Positions 43,260 through 51,257 of a stretch of 64,000 nt of DNA are shown here, in pieces. The stretch is taken from contig CABPZE010000001.1 in assembly GCA_902461815.1 (NCBI GenBank), positions 62,001 through 126,000 of the forward strand, written 5' to 3'. The stretch comes from CAG-390 sp003523225 (GTDB taxonomy: Bacteria > Bacillota > Clostridia > Oscillospirales > CAG-272). Position 1 is the stretch's first letter; each line of letters opens with the position of its first letter. A program made the position numbers and the translations under genes. The notes under the pieces are model-generated. The model did no database searches, was not told the DNA's origin, and saw nothing but the letters and a program-made list of their open reading frames with translations.

Positions 43260-44699
43260 ATGTTTGAAAATGATTACAATCATTCCGACGTAAATAATGA
43301 GCCGGAAAAGAACAAACCGAATGAAAATGACAATACGATAGAAACACTTGAAAATCGGACAAATGATGCAGAGAAAAATGGCGGCGAATCCTTTGGTGTA
43401 GCCTATATTCCCGACAATAATAATGATAAAAAAGCCTCGGATAACGCCGGTAACGGTTACACCTACATTCCTTACGGTGCAGCCTCACAGCCTGCGTATT
43501 CCCATACGGCGCAGAACGCTTCCAATGAAGTAAAAAAGAAAAAGCAGAAAAAGAATCACCTTGCGGCAGTGCTTTCATGCGTTGTGGTGCTTTGTGTGCT
43601 GTTATCGGCTGCGGCGGCTTTCGGCGGAACTTACTTTGCCAACAAGCTCGTTTACGGTAACGCAAACACGGATACTTCCGGTACGGGTGTTCCCGGCGGA
43701 GAGGTCGAGCTTCTTCAGTCCGGCGTTTACCGCCAGGTAACGACCACCATTGTAAAGGACGGTCAGCAAATGTCAGTTGCCGAAACTGCTGCGGCAGTAA
43801 AGGACTCGGTGGTTGAGATCGTGCTCAGCGCGTCCTCGCGTGGGCAGTCCATTACAATTGGAGCAGGAAGCGGTGTTATCATTTCGGCTGACGGATACAT
43901 TGTGACCAACCATCATGTGGTAGAAAATGCTTCAAAGATCACGGTAAGACTTACAGATAAGACAGAGTATGAAGCGGCGCTTGTCGGTTCGGATGAGGTT
44001 GCCGATATTGCCGTTATCAAGATCAAGCCCGCGGAAGGCGTAAAGCTCACTGTTGCGGTGCTTGGCGACAGCGACAAGCTGGTTGTCGGTGAAAAGGTAA
44101 TTGCCATAGGCAATCCTCTTGGCGAGCTTGGAGGAACCGTGACCGACGGAATCGTCAGCGCCCTTGACCGCGAGGTGCTTGTTGACGGTCAGAAGATGAA
44201 TCTGCTTCAGACAAATGCCGCAATAAACGAAGGCAATTCCGGCGGAGGACTCTTTAACCTTTACGGAGAGCTTGTCGGTGTGGTCGATGCAAAATCCTTC
44301 GGAACCGGCATCGAGGGTCTTGGTTTTGTAATCCCCATCAATGATGCGAAAGCTGTCATCGAACAGCTTATCGAGTACGGTTATGTGCGCGGCAGACCCG
44401 CGATCGGTATAACCGTTTATGACTGCGATATGTATACCGCATGGAGATATTTCGGTTCAAGCCAGCCCGGAGCTTATATTGAGGCTGCGGACAGTTCAAC
44501 GGGACTGAATGTCGGTGACCGCATCATAAGCATTGATGAAAATGAAATTTCAAGCGCCAGCGATATCAGCAACTATATCAACACTCGCTCTGTGGGAGAT
44601 AAGGTGAAGATAGTTGTTATGCGCAGCGGAAAGACTGTTGAGGTAGAGGTTACGCTTAAAGAAAAGGTTCCATCTGACACAAAGAGTGCAACCAACTGA
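43260..44699 (+). CDS. HtrA/DegP-type serine protease (S1C) with PDZ domain
   Basis: A 479-residue membrane-anchored protease. The N-terminal ~98 residues are Asn/Glu-rich and cytoplasmic. A membrane helix (101-123) is followed by the trypsin-like domain with the triad His219 ('NHHVVEN'), Asp249 ('ADIAVIK') and Ser327 ('EGNSGGGL'). A PDZ domain (~375-465) closes the protein. It acts on misfolded proteins outside the cell. GGAGAG precedes the ATG. The next genes encode a two-component system and two sortases, so this stretch looks like an envelope quality and assembly region. Gly replaces the usual Pro after the Ser-Gly-Gly motif (GNSGGGL instead of GNSGGPL), a mild deviation. Confidence 0.93.
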   Translation: MFENDYNHSDVNNEPEKNKPNENDNTIETLENRTNDAEKNGGESFGVAYIPDNNNDKKASDNAGNGYTYIPYGAASQPAYSHTAQNASNEVKKKKQKKNHLAAVLSCVVVLCVLLSAAAAFGGTYFANKLVYGNANTDTSGTGVPGGEVELLQSGVYRQVTTTIVKDGQQMSVAETAAAVKDSVVEIVLSASSRGQSITIGAGSGVIISADGYIVTNHHVVENASKITVRLTDKTEYEAALVGSDEVADIAVIKIKPAEGVKLTVAVLGDSDKLVVGEKVIAIGNPLGELGGTVTDGIVSALDREVLVDGQKMNLLQTNAAINEGNSGGGLFNLYGELVGVVDAKSFGTGIEGLGFVIPINDAKAVIEQLIEYGYVRGRPAIGITVYDCDMYTAWRYFGSSQPGAYIEAADSSTGLNVGDRIISIDENEISSASDISNYINTRSVGDKVKIVVMRSGKTVEVEVTLKEKVPSDTKSATN

Positions 44700-44850
44700 C
44701 ACGGTAAATTGTATGCGGATCGCGAATGAGATTCTGCCAAAATATAGCAATATAGCACAGGCGGTGTGAGCCGCTGTTTGCGGAATCAGCTTACGGGCTG
44801 TTTCTTACGCGACCCTGCTGTTTCCGGTTTCCGCAAGCGATTTATGCGGA

Positions 44851-44892
44851 CCGGTGGGCTGCCGATGGCTTTGACTTTCGGCAGCCCACCGG
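44851..44892 (+). promoter_or_regulatory. 15-bp stem-loop in the leader of the response-regulator gene
   Basis: Perfect 15-bp arms (44851-44865 and 44878-44892) enclose a 12-nt loop, 53 nt before the response-regulator start. There is no T tract right after it. It may end HtrA transcription inefficiently or act as an attenuator for the signalling operon. The remaining 44700-44945 region shows no gene. Confidence 0.5.
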
Positions 44893-44945
44893 CGGATTCA
44901 GACCTACTCAGGACATCGGAAAAATTCATATTACGGAGGACTGCA

Positions 44946-45692
44946 ATGTACAACATACTGGTCGTTGACGACGAATCCCGCATACGCACGATCATCAGAA
45001 AATACGCTGAATTTGAAGGTCACAAGGTGACGGAAGCCGGGGATGGCATGGAGGCGGTGCTTCGCTGCCGTGAGGGCGGATATGATATTGTTATCATGGA
45101 TATCATGATGCCGGAGCTTGACGGATTTTCCGCCTGCCGTGAGATAAGAAAAAGCTCGGATGTTCCTATTATCATGCTGTCGGCTCGCGGAGAGGAATAC
45201 GACAAGATAAATGGCTTTGGGTTGGGCATCGACGACTATGTGGTAAAGCCTTTCTCTCCCAAGGAGTTGATGATGCGCGTTGAAGCGGTAATGAAGCGCA
45301 CACGGCGCTCGTCCGCGCCCGCTTCCGGAGGCAAGCCTCACGAGGTCGTGGAGCTTGACGGCGGAGGACTGAAAGCAGACATAACCGCGCGTCTTGTTTA
45401 TATAGACGGCGAGCGTGTTGAAATGTCTCCCAAGGAATACGACCTGTTCTTTTACCTTCTTGAGAACCGCAATATAGCGCTGTCCCGCGAACAGCTGCTG
45501 CGCGAGGTGTGGGGGTATGACTTCTACGGTGATGCGCGCACGCTTGACACACATATAAAGCTGCTCCGCAAGAGCCTTGGAAGATATGCCGACTGCGTGG
45601 TTACACTGCGCGGCGTCGGATACCGCTTTGAATCGGCGCTTGCCGAAAAACCAAATAAGAATTCAGCCGGCAGCGGAGATGCAGCTGACTGA
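44946..45692 (+). CDS. OmpR/PhoB-family response regulator
   Basis: A 248-residue regulator. The receiver domain has the acidic pocket Asp8/Asp9, phospho-acceptor Asp52 ('VIMDIMMPELDG') and Lys101 ('VVKPFSPKEL'). The C-terminal winged helix ends in 'LDTHIKLLRKSLG' and 'TLRGVGYRF'. The ATG at 44946 follows GGAGG; the open frame from 44766 is untranslated leader. Its histidine kinase follows after 44 nt. Its place between an HtrA protease and two sortases suggests that the pair senses the cell envelope, but the stimulus is unknown. Confidence 0.94.
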   Translation: MYNILVVDDESRIRTIIRKYAEFEGHKVTEAGDGMEAVLRCREGGYDIVIMDIMMPELDGFSACREIRKSSDVPIIMLSARGEEYDKINGFGLGIDDYVVKPFSPKELMMRVEAVMKRTRRSSAPASGGKPHEVVELDGGGLKADITARLVYIDGERVEMSPKEYDLFFYLLENRNIALSREQLLREVWGYDFYGDARTLDTHIKLLRKSLGRYADCVVTLRGVGYRFESALAEKPNKNSAGSGDAAD

Positions 45693-45736
45693 GAAAGGAA
45701 CCGTTCCGGCTCCGGAAAAATGCAGGAAGCCATTCA

Positions 45737-47296
45737 ATGAGTTCTGATATCAGTAAAAATAAAATCAAAACCGATAAAAAAACAAACCGTGCCCCGAGGC
45801 GGGCAATGAGTGTGCGCGGAAAGCTGCTTATATATTTTGCGTGCTTTGCGGCGGTCATGCTGCTTATCATATGGGTGTTTCAGGTAAAGATGCTTGAATA
45901 TTTTTACCGTCAGACAAAGATGGGCGAGATGTCGCGTATGTCTGAGGATATTGCCGCAAGCATATGCGACGGAGATCTTAACAGCAAGGCTGTTGATCTT
46001 GCGCTGACTTACGATACCTGCATACGTGTATTCAGTGCCGATTCCGGACATCTTGTTCATGAGATAGTTAGTGCCGATGTTGCTCCAGACTGCCTGCTTC
46101 ACCACTTTCCCTCAAGCGAGCTGAACAATATGTATCAGCTCGCGCTTCAGAACGGCGGGTCGTGGACGGCTCAGAAGATAACCTCGCTTCCCGATATCGA
46201 CTCCGGCTCAAAAAAGGGCAAAGAAGACGGAAAGAACACTATCCGTTCGATACAGAAGGGTATAAGCGCAATATCCGTGGATATAATCAGCATAAACGGC
46301 AACGACTATGTTATAATGCTGAACACGGAATTTCTGCCCATGACGTCAACGGTCCGGACGCTTGTCACTCAGTTTTTGTGGATCGCAGTTGCGGTGCTGA
46401 TTGCCGCCGCCATTCTTGCGCTTGTATTTTCCGAGAAGATTGCAAAGCCGATCGCGGGCATGAACCGCGCCGCAAAGCGTCTTGCGGTAGGTGAGTACGA
46501 GCCTAATTTCCGTGAGGAGGGCTATCTTGAGACACGCGAGCTGGCTGCAACACTTAATTACGCAGCGGGCGAGATCGCAAAATCAGATAGCCTTCAAAGA
46601 GAGCTCATAGCCAATGTATCGCATGACTTGCGCACACCTTTGACGATGATCTCCGGCTATGCCGAGGTAATGCGCGATATTCCGGGAGAGAACTCGCCGG
46701 AAAATCTGCAAATTATTATTGACGAGGCGGGAAGACTATCCGAGCTTGTTACCGATATGCTTGACCTTTCAAAGATCCGTGCCGGTACCAAGACTCCGGA
46801 GATGAGCTGCTTTGATCTTACCGAAACGATACGGGACGTTATGCTGCGCTATGATAAGCTGATAAGCCACGAGGGGTACAAAATAAGCTTTGTGCAGGAG
46901 TGCGAGGCATTTGTCAACGCCGACCGCACAATGATGCTCCAGGTGGTATATAACCTTATCAACAACGCTGTAAACTATACCGGAGAGGACAAGAGTGTCA
47001 CTGTGACCCAGCAGATATGCGAACGCGACGGAGAACGCCATGTACGTATATCGGTTGCCGATACCGGTGCCGGGATACCGAGAGATCAGATACCGCTTAT
47101 CTGGGACAGATATTATAAGATAGATAAGGTTCACCGTCGCGCCGCGGTAGGCACGGGACTTGGACTTTCGATAGTAAAAGGAATACTTCGGATGCACAAC
47201 GCCGCCTACGGTGTTGAGAGCTGCGAGGGGCATGGCTCGGTGTTCTGGTTTGAACTTCCGCTCAGCGAAAACACGGACGATCCCGATATGGGATGA
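45737..47296 (+). CDS. membrane sensor histidine kinase
   Basis: A 519-residue kinase. A first membrane helix (~29-50), an extracellular sensor region of ~160 residues without recognised fold, and a second helix (~214-238) are followed by HAMP, the dimerisation domain with His296 in 'NVSHDLRTPLTM', and the ATPase domain with 'NLINNAVNYT' (N box), 'VADTGAGIP' (G1) and 'GTGLGLSIVKGI' (G2). It should phosphorylate the response regulator encoded 44 nt upstream. The sensor part contains a 'SGSKKGKEDGK' loop rich in charge. A short AGGAAG site precedes the start. The first sortase gene begins 22 nt after its stop, so the sortase may be in the same transcript. Confidence 0.93.
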   Translation: MSSDISKNKIKTDKKTNRAPRRAMSVRGKLLIYFACFAAVMLLIIWVFQVKMLEYFYRQTKMGEMSRMSEDIAASICDGDLNSKAVDLALTYDTCIRVFSADSGHLVHEIVSADVAPDCLLHHFPSSELNNMYQLALQNGGSWTAQKITSLPDIDSGSKKGKEDGKNTIRSIQKGISAISVDIISINGNDYVIMLNTEFLPMTSTVRTLVTQFLWIAVAVLIAAAILALVFSEKIAKPIAGMNRAAKRLAVGEYEPNFREEGYLETRELAATLNYAAGEIAKSDSLQRELIANVSHDLRTPLTMISGYAEVMRDIPGENSPENLQIIIDEAGRLSELVTDMLDLSKIRAGTKTPEMSCFDLTETIRDVMLRYDKLISHEGYKISFVQECEAFVNADRTMMLQVVYNLINNAVNYTGEDKSVTVTQQICERDGERHVRISVADTGAGIPRDQIPLIWDRYYKIDKVHRRAAVGTGLGLSIVKGILRMHNAAYGVESCEGHGSVFWFELPLSENTDDPDMG

Positions 47297-47318
47297 ATTT
47301 TTTGGATGGAGTTAATTA

Positions 47319-48251
47319 ATGTCGGATAAAAACAAAACGGCGTCCCGCCGGTATGGGAAAAAGGATATTCTGCGCATCACAGCCATAGCTGTGTGTCTTG
47401 TGGTGTTTGCGGTCAGCGTTGGCGGAATAATCAGTATTCTGAACGGCTACGGACGTGCGGATAAGCTCTACAATGATATTTCAAGCGGCTTTGAAAACGC
47501 GGGACAGGGTACAGCGGACGGATTTTTCATTAAGCCCATGTCTACACTGTCATCAGGTGTTCCGCTTGCCAACTATTCCGGTCAGATAAACAACCCCGGC
47601 ACTAACCATAACGGGGAAGCCTCGGGAAATACCGGAACAAATGCCGGAAGCGCCGAATTTCAGCGCAAGCTTGGCTATCTGAACGAGCTCAGGGAACAGA
47701 ATTACGACACTTACGGGTTTATTCAGATAGACGGTACAAAGATCAGCTATCCCGTGGTCCAGGCGGCAGATAACGACTATTACGTCAAGCGCGGATTTAA
47801 TAAGAAATATCTGAGTTCGGGTACTATCTTTGTCGATTACCGCAACAGCCGCACGATATCCGAAAACCGTAATCTTATCATTTACGGGCACAACATGCTC
47901 AACGGAAGTATGTTCCATGACCTTGCGCGGTACGATAAAAACATACATGACGACGCTGAGGATTTTTTTGCTTCGCACGATGAAATACGCATAACCACCT
48001 TTGACGGCATCTACACCTTCAAGATATTTTCATTTTATCAGACAACAGATACCGATCCGTACCTCATCACCAATTTTTTCTCCGACGAGGCATTTCTCGG
48101 TTACTGCAATACCGCTTCTGAGCGGTCAATGTACAACACCGGAATAACCGTTTCAGCAGACGATGTGATACTTACTCTTTCGACCTGCGTAAACGGCAAG
48201 CCAACAGAAAGATATGCGTGCCACGCGAAGCTGATCGACATTCAGAAATAA
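47319..48251 (+). CDS. class B sortase
   Basis: A 310-residue membrane-bound transpeptidase. A short cytoplasmic start, one membrane helix (~22-46) and a linker precede the sortase domain. The catalytic triad is His191 ('IYGHNM'), Cys290 ('LSTCVN') and Arg298 ('PTERYACH'). Motifs such as 'YGFIQIDGTKISYPVVQ' and 'NLIIYGHNMLNGSMFHDL' place it in class B. Class B sortases cut substrates at (N/S/P)P-x-T-(N/G)-like motifs and attach them to peptidoglycan. It follows the histidine kinase by 22 nt and is ended by a hairpin. A second, diverged copy follows. The SPETG protein at 4987 is a candidate substrate. Confidence 0.92.
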   Translation: MSDKNKTASRRYGKKDILRITAIAVCLVVFAVSVGGIISILNGYGRADKLYNDISSGFENAGQGTADGFFIKPMSTLSSGVPLANYSGQINNPGTNHNGEASGNTGTNAGSAEFQRKLGYLNELREQNYDTYGFIQIDGTKISYPVVQAADNDYYVKRGFNKKYLSSGTIFVDYRNSRTISENRNLIIYGHNMLNGSMFHDLARYDKNIHDDAEDFFASHDEIRITTFDGIYTFKIFSFYQTTDTDPYLITNFFSDEAFLGYCNTASERSMYNTGITVSADDVILTLSTCVNGKPTERYACHAKLIDIQK

Positions 48252-48269
48252 CAAACGAATAATAAATGT

Positions 48270-48322
48270 CCCCGGGATACTGACGCAAATTCGGTGTCGG
48301 CATTCCGGGGTCGCTTTGTTTT
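48270..48322 (+). terminator. terminator after the first sortase gene
   Basis: CCCCGG (48270-48275) pairs with CCGGGG (48305-48310), with further pairing inside (CTGAC with GTCGG) and a T-rich tail. It begins 18 nt after the stop of the first sortase. Confidence 0.5.
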
Positions 48323-48387
48323 CAGTCGTATATTTGTCGTCAGGTAAGCGGATATGTAACATTTTTTGAAATTACAGCCGCATACGG

Positions 48388-48416
48388 TTGCATTTCGACG
48401 GATTTTATTATATAAT
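48388..48416 (+). promoter_or_regulatory. sigma-A promoter of the second sortase gene
   Basis: TTGCAT (48388-48393), a 17-nt spacer and TATAAT (48411-48416) lie 50 nt before the ATG at 48467, so the second sortase can be expressed apart from the two-component operon. Confidence 0.65.
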
Positions 48417-48466
48417 AACTGTGTCTTTACATGAGAACGTAAGATAACGAAAAACAGGAGAACGAA

Positions 48467-49519
48467 ATGTTGGCAGAGAATCCGATTGATAAGTGCGGAT
48501 CTGATTCAAGGAAAGAAAAAAATATTTTTCTTGAGTCCCTTGATTCGCTGACAACAGAGGATGTGGCTCCGGGGGCATCCGCGAGGCGCAAAAAGAAATT
48601 CGGCGTTGCGGATATGCTGCGCACATTATTGCTGGTAATTTGCGCGGTAGTGTTTGTAGTCTGCATGTTTGAGCTTATAGACATTTTCATGAGTTATAAA
48701 AGGGCAGGGGATCTTTACGGTGAAATTGCTGACGGCTTCAACAGTGCGGGCGGCTCATCCGGCAATCCCATCATGGCAGCTCTTATGGCGGGAGATGCTC
48801 CTTCTGCTCCGCTGCGCACACTTTCGGAGCAGAAGAATACCTCAGGAAACCCGGGGGGCAGCTCCGGGTCTGTCACGACCGGTAAAAGCATTGAATTTCA
48901 AAGAAAGCTCGTGTATCTTGAGCAGCTCAGAAGCCAGAATCCGGATACATACGGATATATCGTCATTGAGGGTACGTCGATAAGTTATCCGGTAGTTCAG
49001 ACGAAAGACAATAATTATTATCTGAAGCATGGCTTCAACGGCTCAAAGCTGAATTCCGGTACGATTTTTGTTGATTATCATAACAGCAGTAAGGTGGAGG
49101 ACAACCGAAATCTTGTGATATACGGGCACAATATGCTGAACGGAAGTATGTTCCATGATATTGCCCGTTATGACCTTAACTTCCCGGATAAATATGGGGC
49201 AAGATATGACGGAAGCTCCTACGGTCAGAGTTTTTTTGACGAGCATCGCTTTATTAAGCTTATAACTTTTGATGGCATATATACTTTTGAGATATTTTCG
49301 TTTTATGAAACCACCGAAAATGACAGATATTTCACCACGGAATTTTACTCGGATTATTCATATATGTCCTTCTGTAAAACGGCTATCGAAAAGTCGCAGT
49401 ATGATACCGGAATAGAAATGGGAGTGCTCGATGTAATGCTGACTCTTTCAACCTGTGTTAATCTGAATCCGAGCGGAAGATACGCCTGTCATGCAAAGTT
49501 GGTGAAAATTGAAAACTGA
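48467..49519 (+). CDS. class B sortase (second copy)
   Basis: A 350-residue sortase related to its upstream neighbour; both share 'IYGHNMLNGSMFHD' and 'LSTCVN'. The catalytic residues are His221, Cys330 and Arg338 ('SGRYACH'). The cytoplasmic N-terminus is longer (~50 residues, Glu/Lys-rich), then a membrane helix (~50-72). A 10-residue insertion ('GARYDGSSYG') occurs between the His and Cys strands. Having its own promoter and terminator-separated transcript suggests separate control or substrates. Its last 11 bases overlap the start of the RlmA-type gene. Duplicated class B sortases next to each other argue for specialised substrates. Confidence 0.92.
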   Translation: MLAENPIDKCGSDSRKEKNIFLESLDSLTTEDVAPGASARRKKKFGVADMLRTLLLVICAVVFVVCMFELIDIFMSYKRAGDLYGEIADGFNSAGGSSGNPIMAALMAGDAPSAPLRTLSEQKNTSGNPGGSSGSVTTGKSIEFQRKLVYLEQLRSQNPDTYGYIVIEGTSISYPVVQTKDNNYYLKHGFNGSKLNSGTIFVDYHNSSKVEDNRNLVIYGHNMLNGSMFHDIARYDLNFPDKYGARYDGSSYGQSFFDEHRFIKLITFDGIYTFEIFSFYETTENDRYFTTEFYSDYSYMSFCKTAIEKSQYDTGIEMGVLDVMLTLSTCVNLNPSGRYACHAKLVKIEN

Positions 49520-50378
49520 GACTGAACAGAACTGCTTCCCGCGAGATGTATTTGTTTGCCCGATTTGCGGAGCGACGCTTTGCGAGGAGGCAAGGACATA
49601 CGTGTGCGAGGGTAAGAACGACGGAAAGCGTCATTGCTTTGACCGGGGCGCGAGCGGATATGTGAATCTTGCTTTTGTTAGAGGTCACGGAACGGTGACC
49701 GGCGATCCTCCCGACGCCGTAAGAGCGCGGACTGCTTTTCTGGATGGGGGATATTACAAGCCTGCCGCCGATGCACTGCTGCGGCTTGCGGACAGATTCG
49801 TTCCGGCGGGGTTGCTTGTGGACGCCGGGTGCGGAGAGGGGTATTATTCCGTTTATCTTGCAAATGAAAAACGCGCAGTATTCGGTGCGGATCTCTCAAA
49901 ATACGCGGCGGATCGTGCTGCCAGGCGCGCCGCGTCAGCAGGGAAAGGAGATGCTTGCCGATTTGCTGCGGCGTCGGTATTCGAGCTGCCGCTGAAGGAT
50001 GATTCCGCAGACGCGCTGCTGTGTATGTTTTCTCCCTGTGCCGAGAAAGAATATACCCGTGTGTTGAAGCCGGGAGGAGTGCTGATGGTCGGAAGCGCAG
50101 GAGAGCGACATCTTTATGGGCTTAAAAAGGCTGTATACGATACACCGACACTTAACGCTCCGCGCGCCGATCTTCCGCAGGCACTTGAGCTGATCCACCG
50201 CGAGGAGCTTGAGTATACTCTGAGCTTCGGCAAGGATAAAAAAGAAGATATTCTGCGCTTGTTTGATATGACTCCATATCGGTATCGCACCTCGCAATCG
50301 GATCTTTTGAGGCTCTCAGCGCTTGAGTGCCTTGAATGTGAAGCGGATTTTGAGTTCAGGGTATACCGTAAGAGCTGA
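49509..50378 (+). CDS. rlmA: 23S rRNA (guanine-N1) methyltransferase, RlmA type
   Basis: A 289-residue methyltransferase. An N-terminal zinc ribbon ('FVCPICGATL', then 'YVCEG' and 'KRHCFDRGASGYVNL') and the SAM-binding 'LVDAGCGEGYYSVYL' follow the RlmA layout, including 'GDPPDAVRARTAFLDGGYY'. RlmA modifies G745 or G748 in 23S rRNA helix 35; the Gram-positive form is linked to macrolide (tylosin-type) response. The start is a TTG at 49509 inside the end of the second sortase gene, with only a weak GGTGA site, so translation may depend on read-on ribosomes. No better start exists before the zinc ribbon. Confidence 0.88.
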   Translation: MKTETEQNCFPRDVFVCPICGATLCEEARTYVCEGKNDGKRHCFDRGASGYVNLAFVRGHGTVTGDPPDAVRARTAFLDGGYYKPAADALLRLADRFVPAGLLVDAGCGEGYYSVYLANEKRAVFGADLSKYAADRAARRAASAGKGDACRFAAASVFELPLKDDSADALLCMFSPCAEKEYTRVLKPGGVLMVGSAGERHLYGLKKAVYDTPTLNAPRADLPQALELIHREELEYTLSFGKDKKEDILRLFDMTPYRYRTSQSDLLRLSALECLECEADFEFRVYRKS

Positions 50379-50490
50379 CTCGTGAGTTTTTCTCACCGCT
50401 TACCGTGCATCAGGGCGGGCAGGAGATCACGGTAGTGGATACTTATCGGACAGGCAATATTGAATTTGCAAAGGAAAAAGGAAATCAAGC

Positions 50491-51204
50491 ATGGAGATCT
50501 CAGTCTGTATACCGATGTATAACGAGAGCGAACGTATAGCGGATACCGCGCGGGAGCTTTCCGAATATATGGCAAAAAATTTCAGCGACTATGAAATACT
50601 GTTTTCGGATGACGGCAGCACCGATGGGTGCGCGGATATTGTCCGTTCGCTTGAACTGCCGTGTGTGCGCGTAGTAGGATACCGAAACAACCGAGGCAAG
50701 GGCTGCGCTGTCAGGACCGCGTTTCTTGAAGCCCGCGGCGACTTTGTGATGTTTACCGACGCTGATCTTGCCTACGGAACAGAAGTTATCCGCCGCGCGT
50801 ATGATGAGCGCCTTGCGCATCCGGAAGCGGGGCTGGTGATAGGCTCGCGCAATCTTGACAAGGACGGTTATTCGGGATATACATTTCTGCGCCGGGTGGC
50901 GTCAAAAGCTTATATTTTCCTGCTTGGAATTGTCGGAGGCTTTAGGCTGTCCGATTCCCAGTGCGGTTGCAAGGGCTTTACGCATGACGCGGTACAGAAG
51001 ATATTCCCGCGTTGCGAGGTAGACGGCTTTGCATTTGACTTTGAAGCAATTCTTTGGGCTGGAAAATTAGGAATAGGCATTGTTGAAATGCCGGTAAAGG
51101 TAATTAACCACGGTACTTCCAAGGTTCATGTACTGCGCGATTCCCTTAAGATGCTCAAAGACCTGCATCGCATGAAAAAACGAATTTCAAAAGCCGAGAT
51201 ATAA
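50491..51204 (+). CDS. family 2 glycosyltransferase (dolichyl-phosphate glucosyltransferase-like)
   Basis: A 237-residue GT-A enzyme. 'VCIPMYNESERI' begins the nucleotide-binding fold, 'SDDGSTDG' and 'MFTDADLAYG' carry the metal-binding Asp residues, and 'DSQCGCKGF' followed by 'DGFAFDFEAI' is the acceptor signature of the DPG-synthase-like group. There is no membrane helix at the C-terminus, as in polyprenyl-phosphate glycosyltransferases that bind the membrane surface. AAAGGAAATC precedes the ATG. It probably loads a sugar onto a lipid carrier for cell-envelope glycans. It stands alone between the rRNA methyltransferase and the secreted peptidase. Confidence 0.9.
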   Translation: MEISVCIPMYNESERIADTARELSEYMAKNFSDYEILFSDDGSTDGCADIVRSLELPCVRVVGYRNNRGKGCAVRTAFLEARGDFVMFTDADLAYGTEVIRRAYDERLAHPEAGLVIGSRNLDKDGYSGYTFLRRVASKAYIFLLGIVGGFRLSDSQCGCKGFTHDAVQKIFPRCEVDGFAFDFEAILWAGKLGIGIVEMPVKVINHGTSKVHVLRDSLKMLKDLHRMKKRISKAEI

Positions 51205-51257
51205 GTAAATATTATTTCCGCCATGGCGGATCCGTAGCTGAAAGAGAGGTGAAAAGT

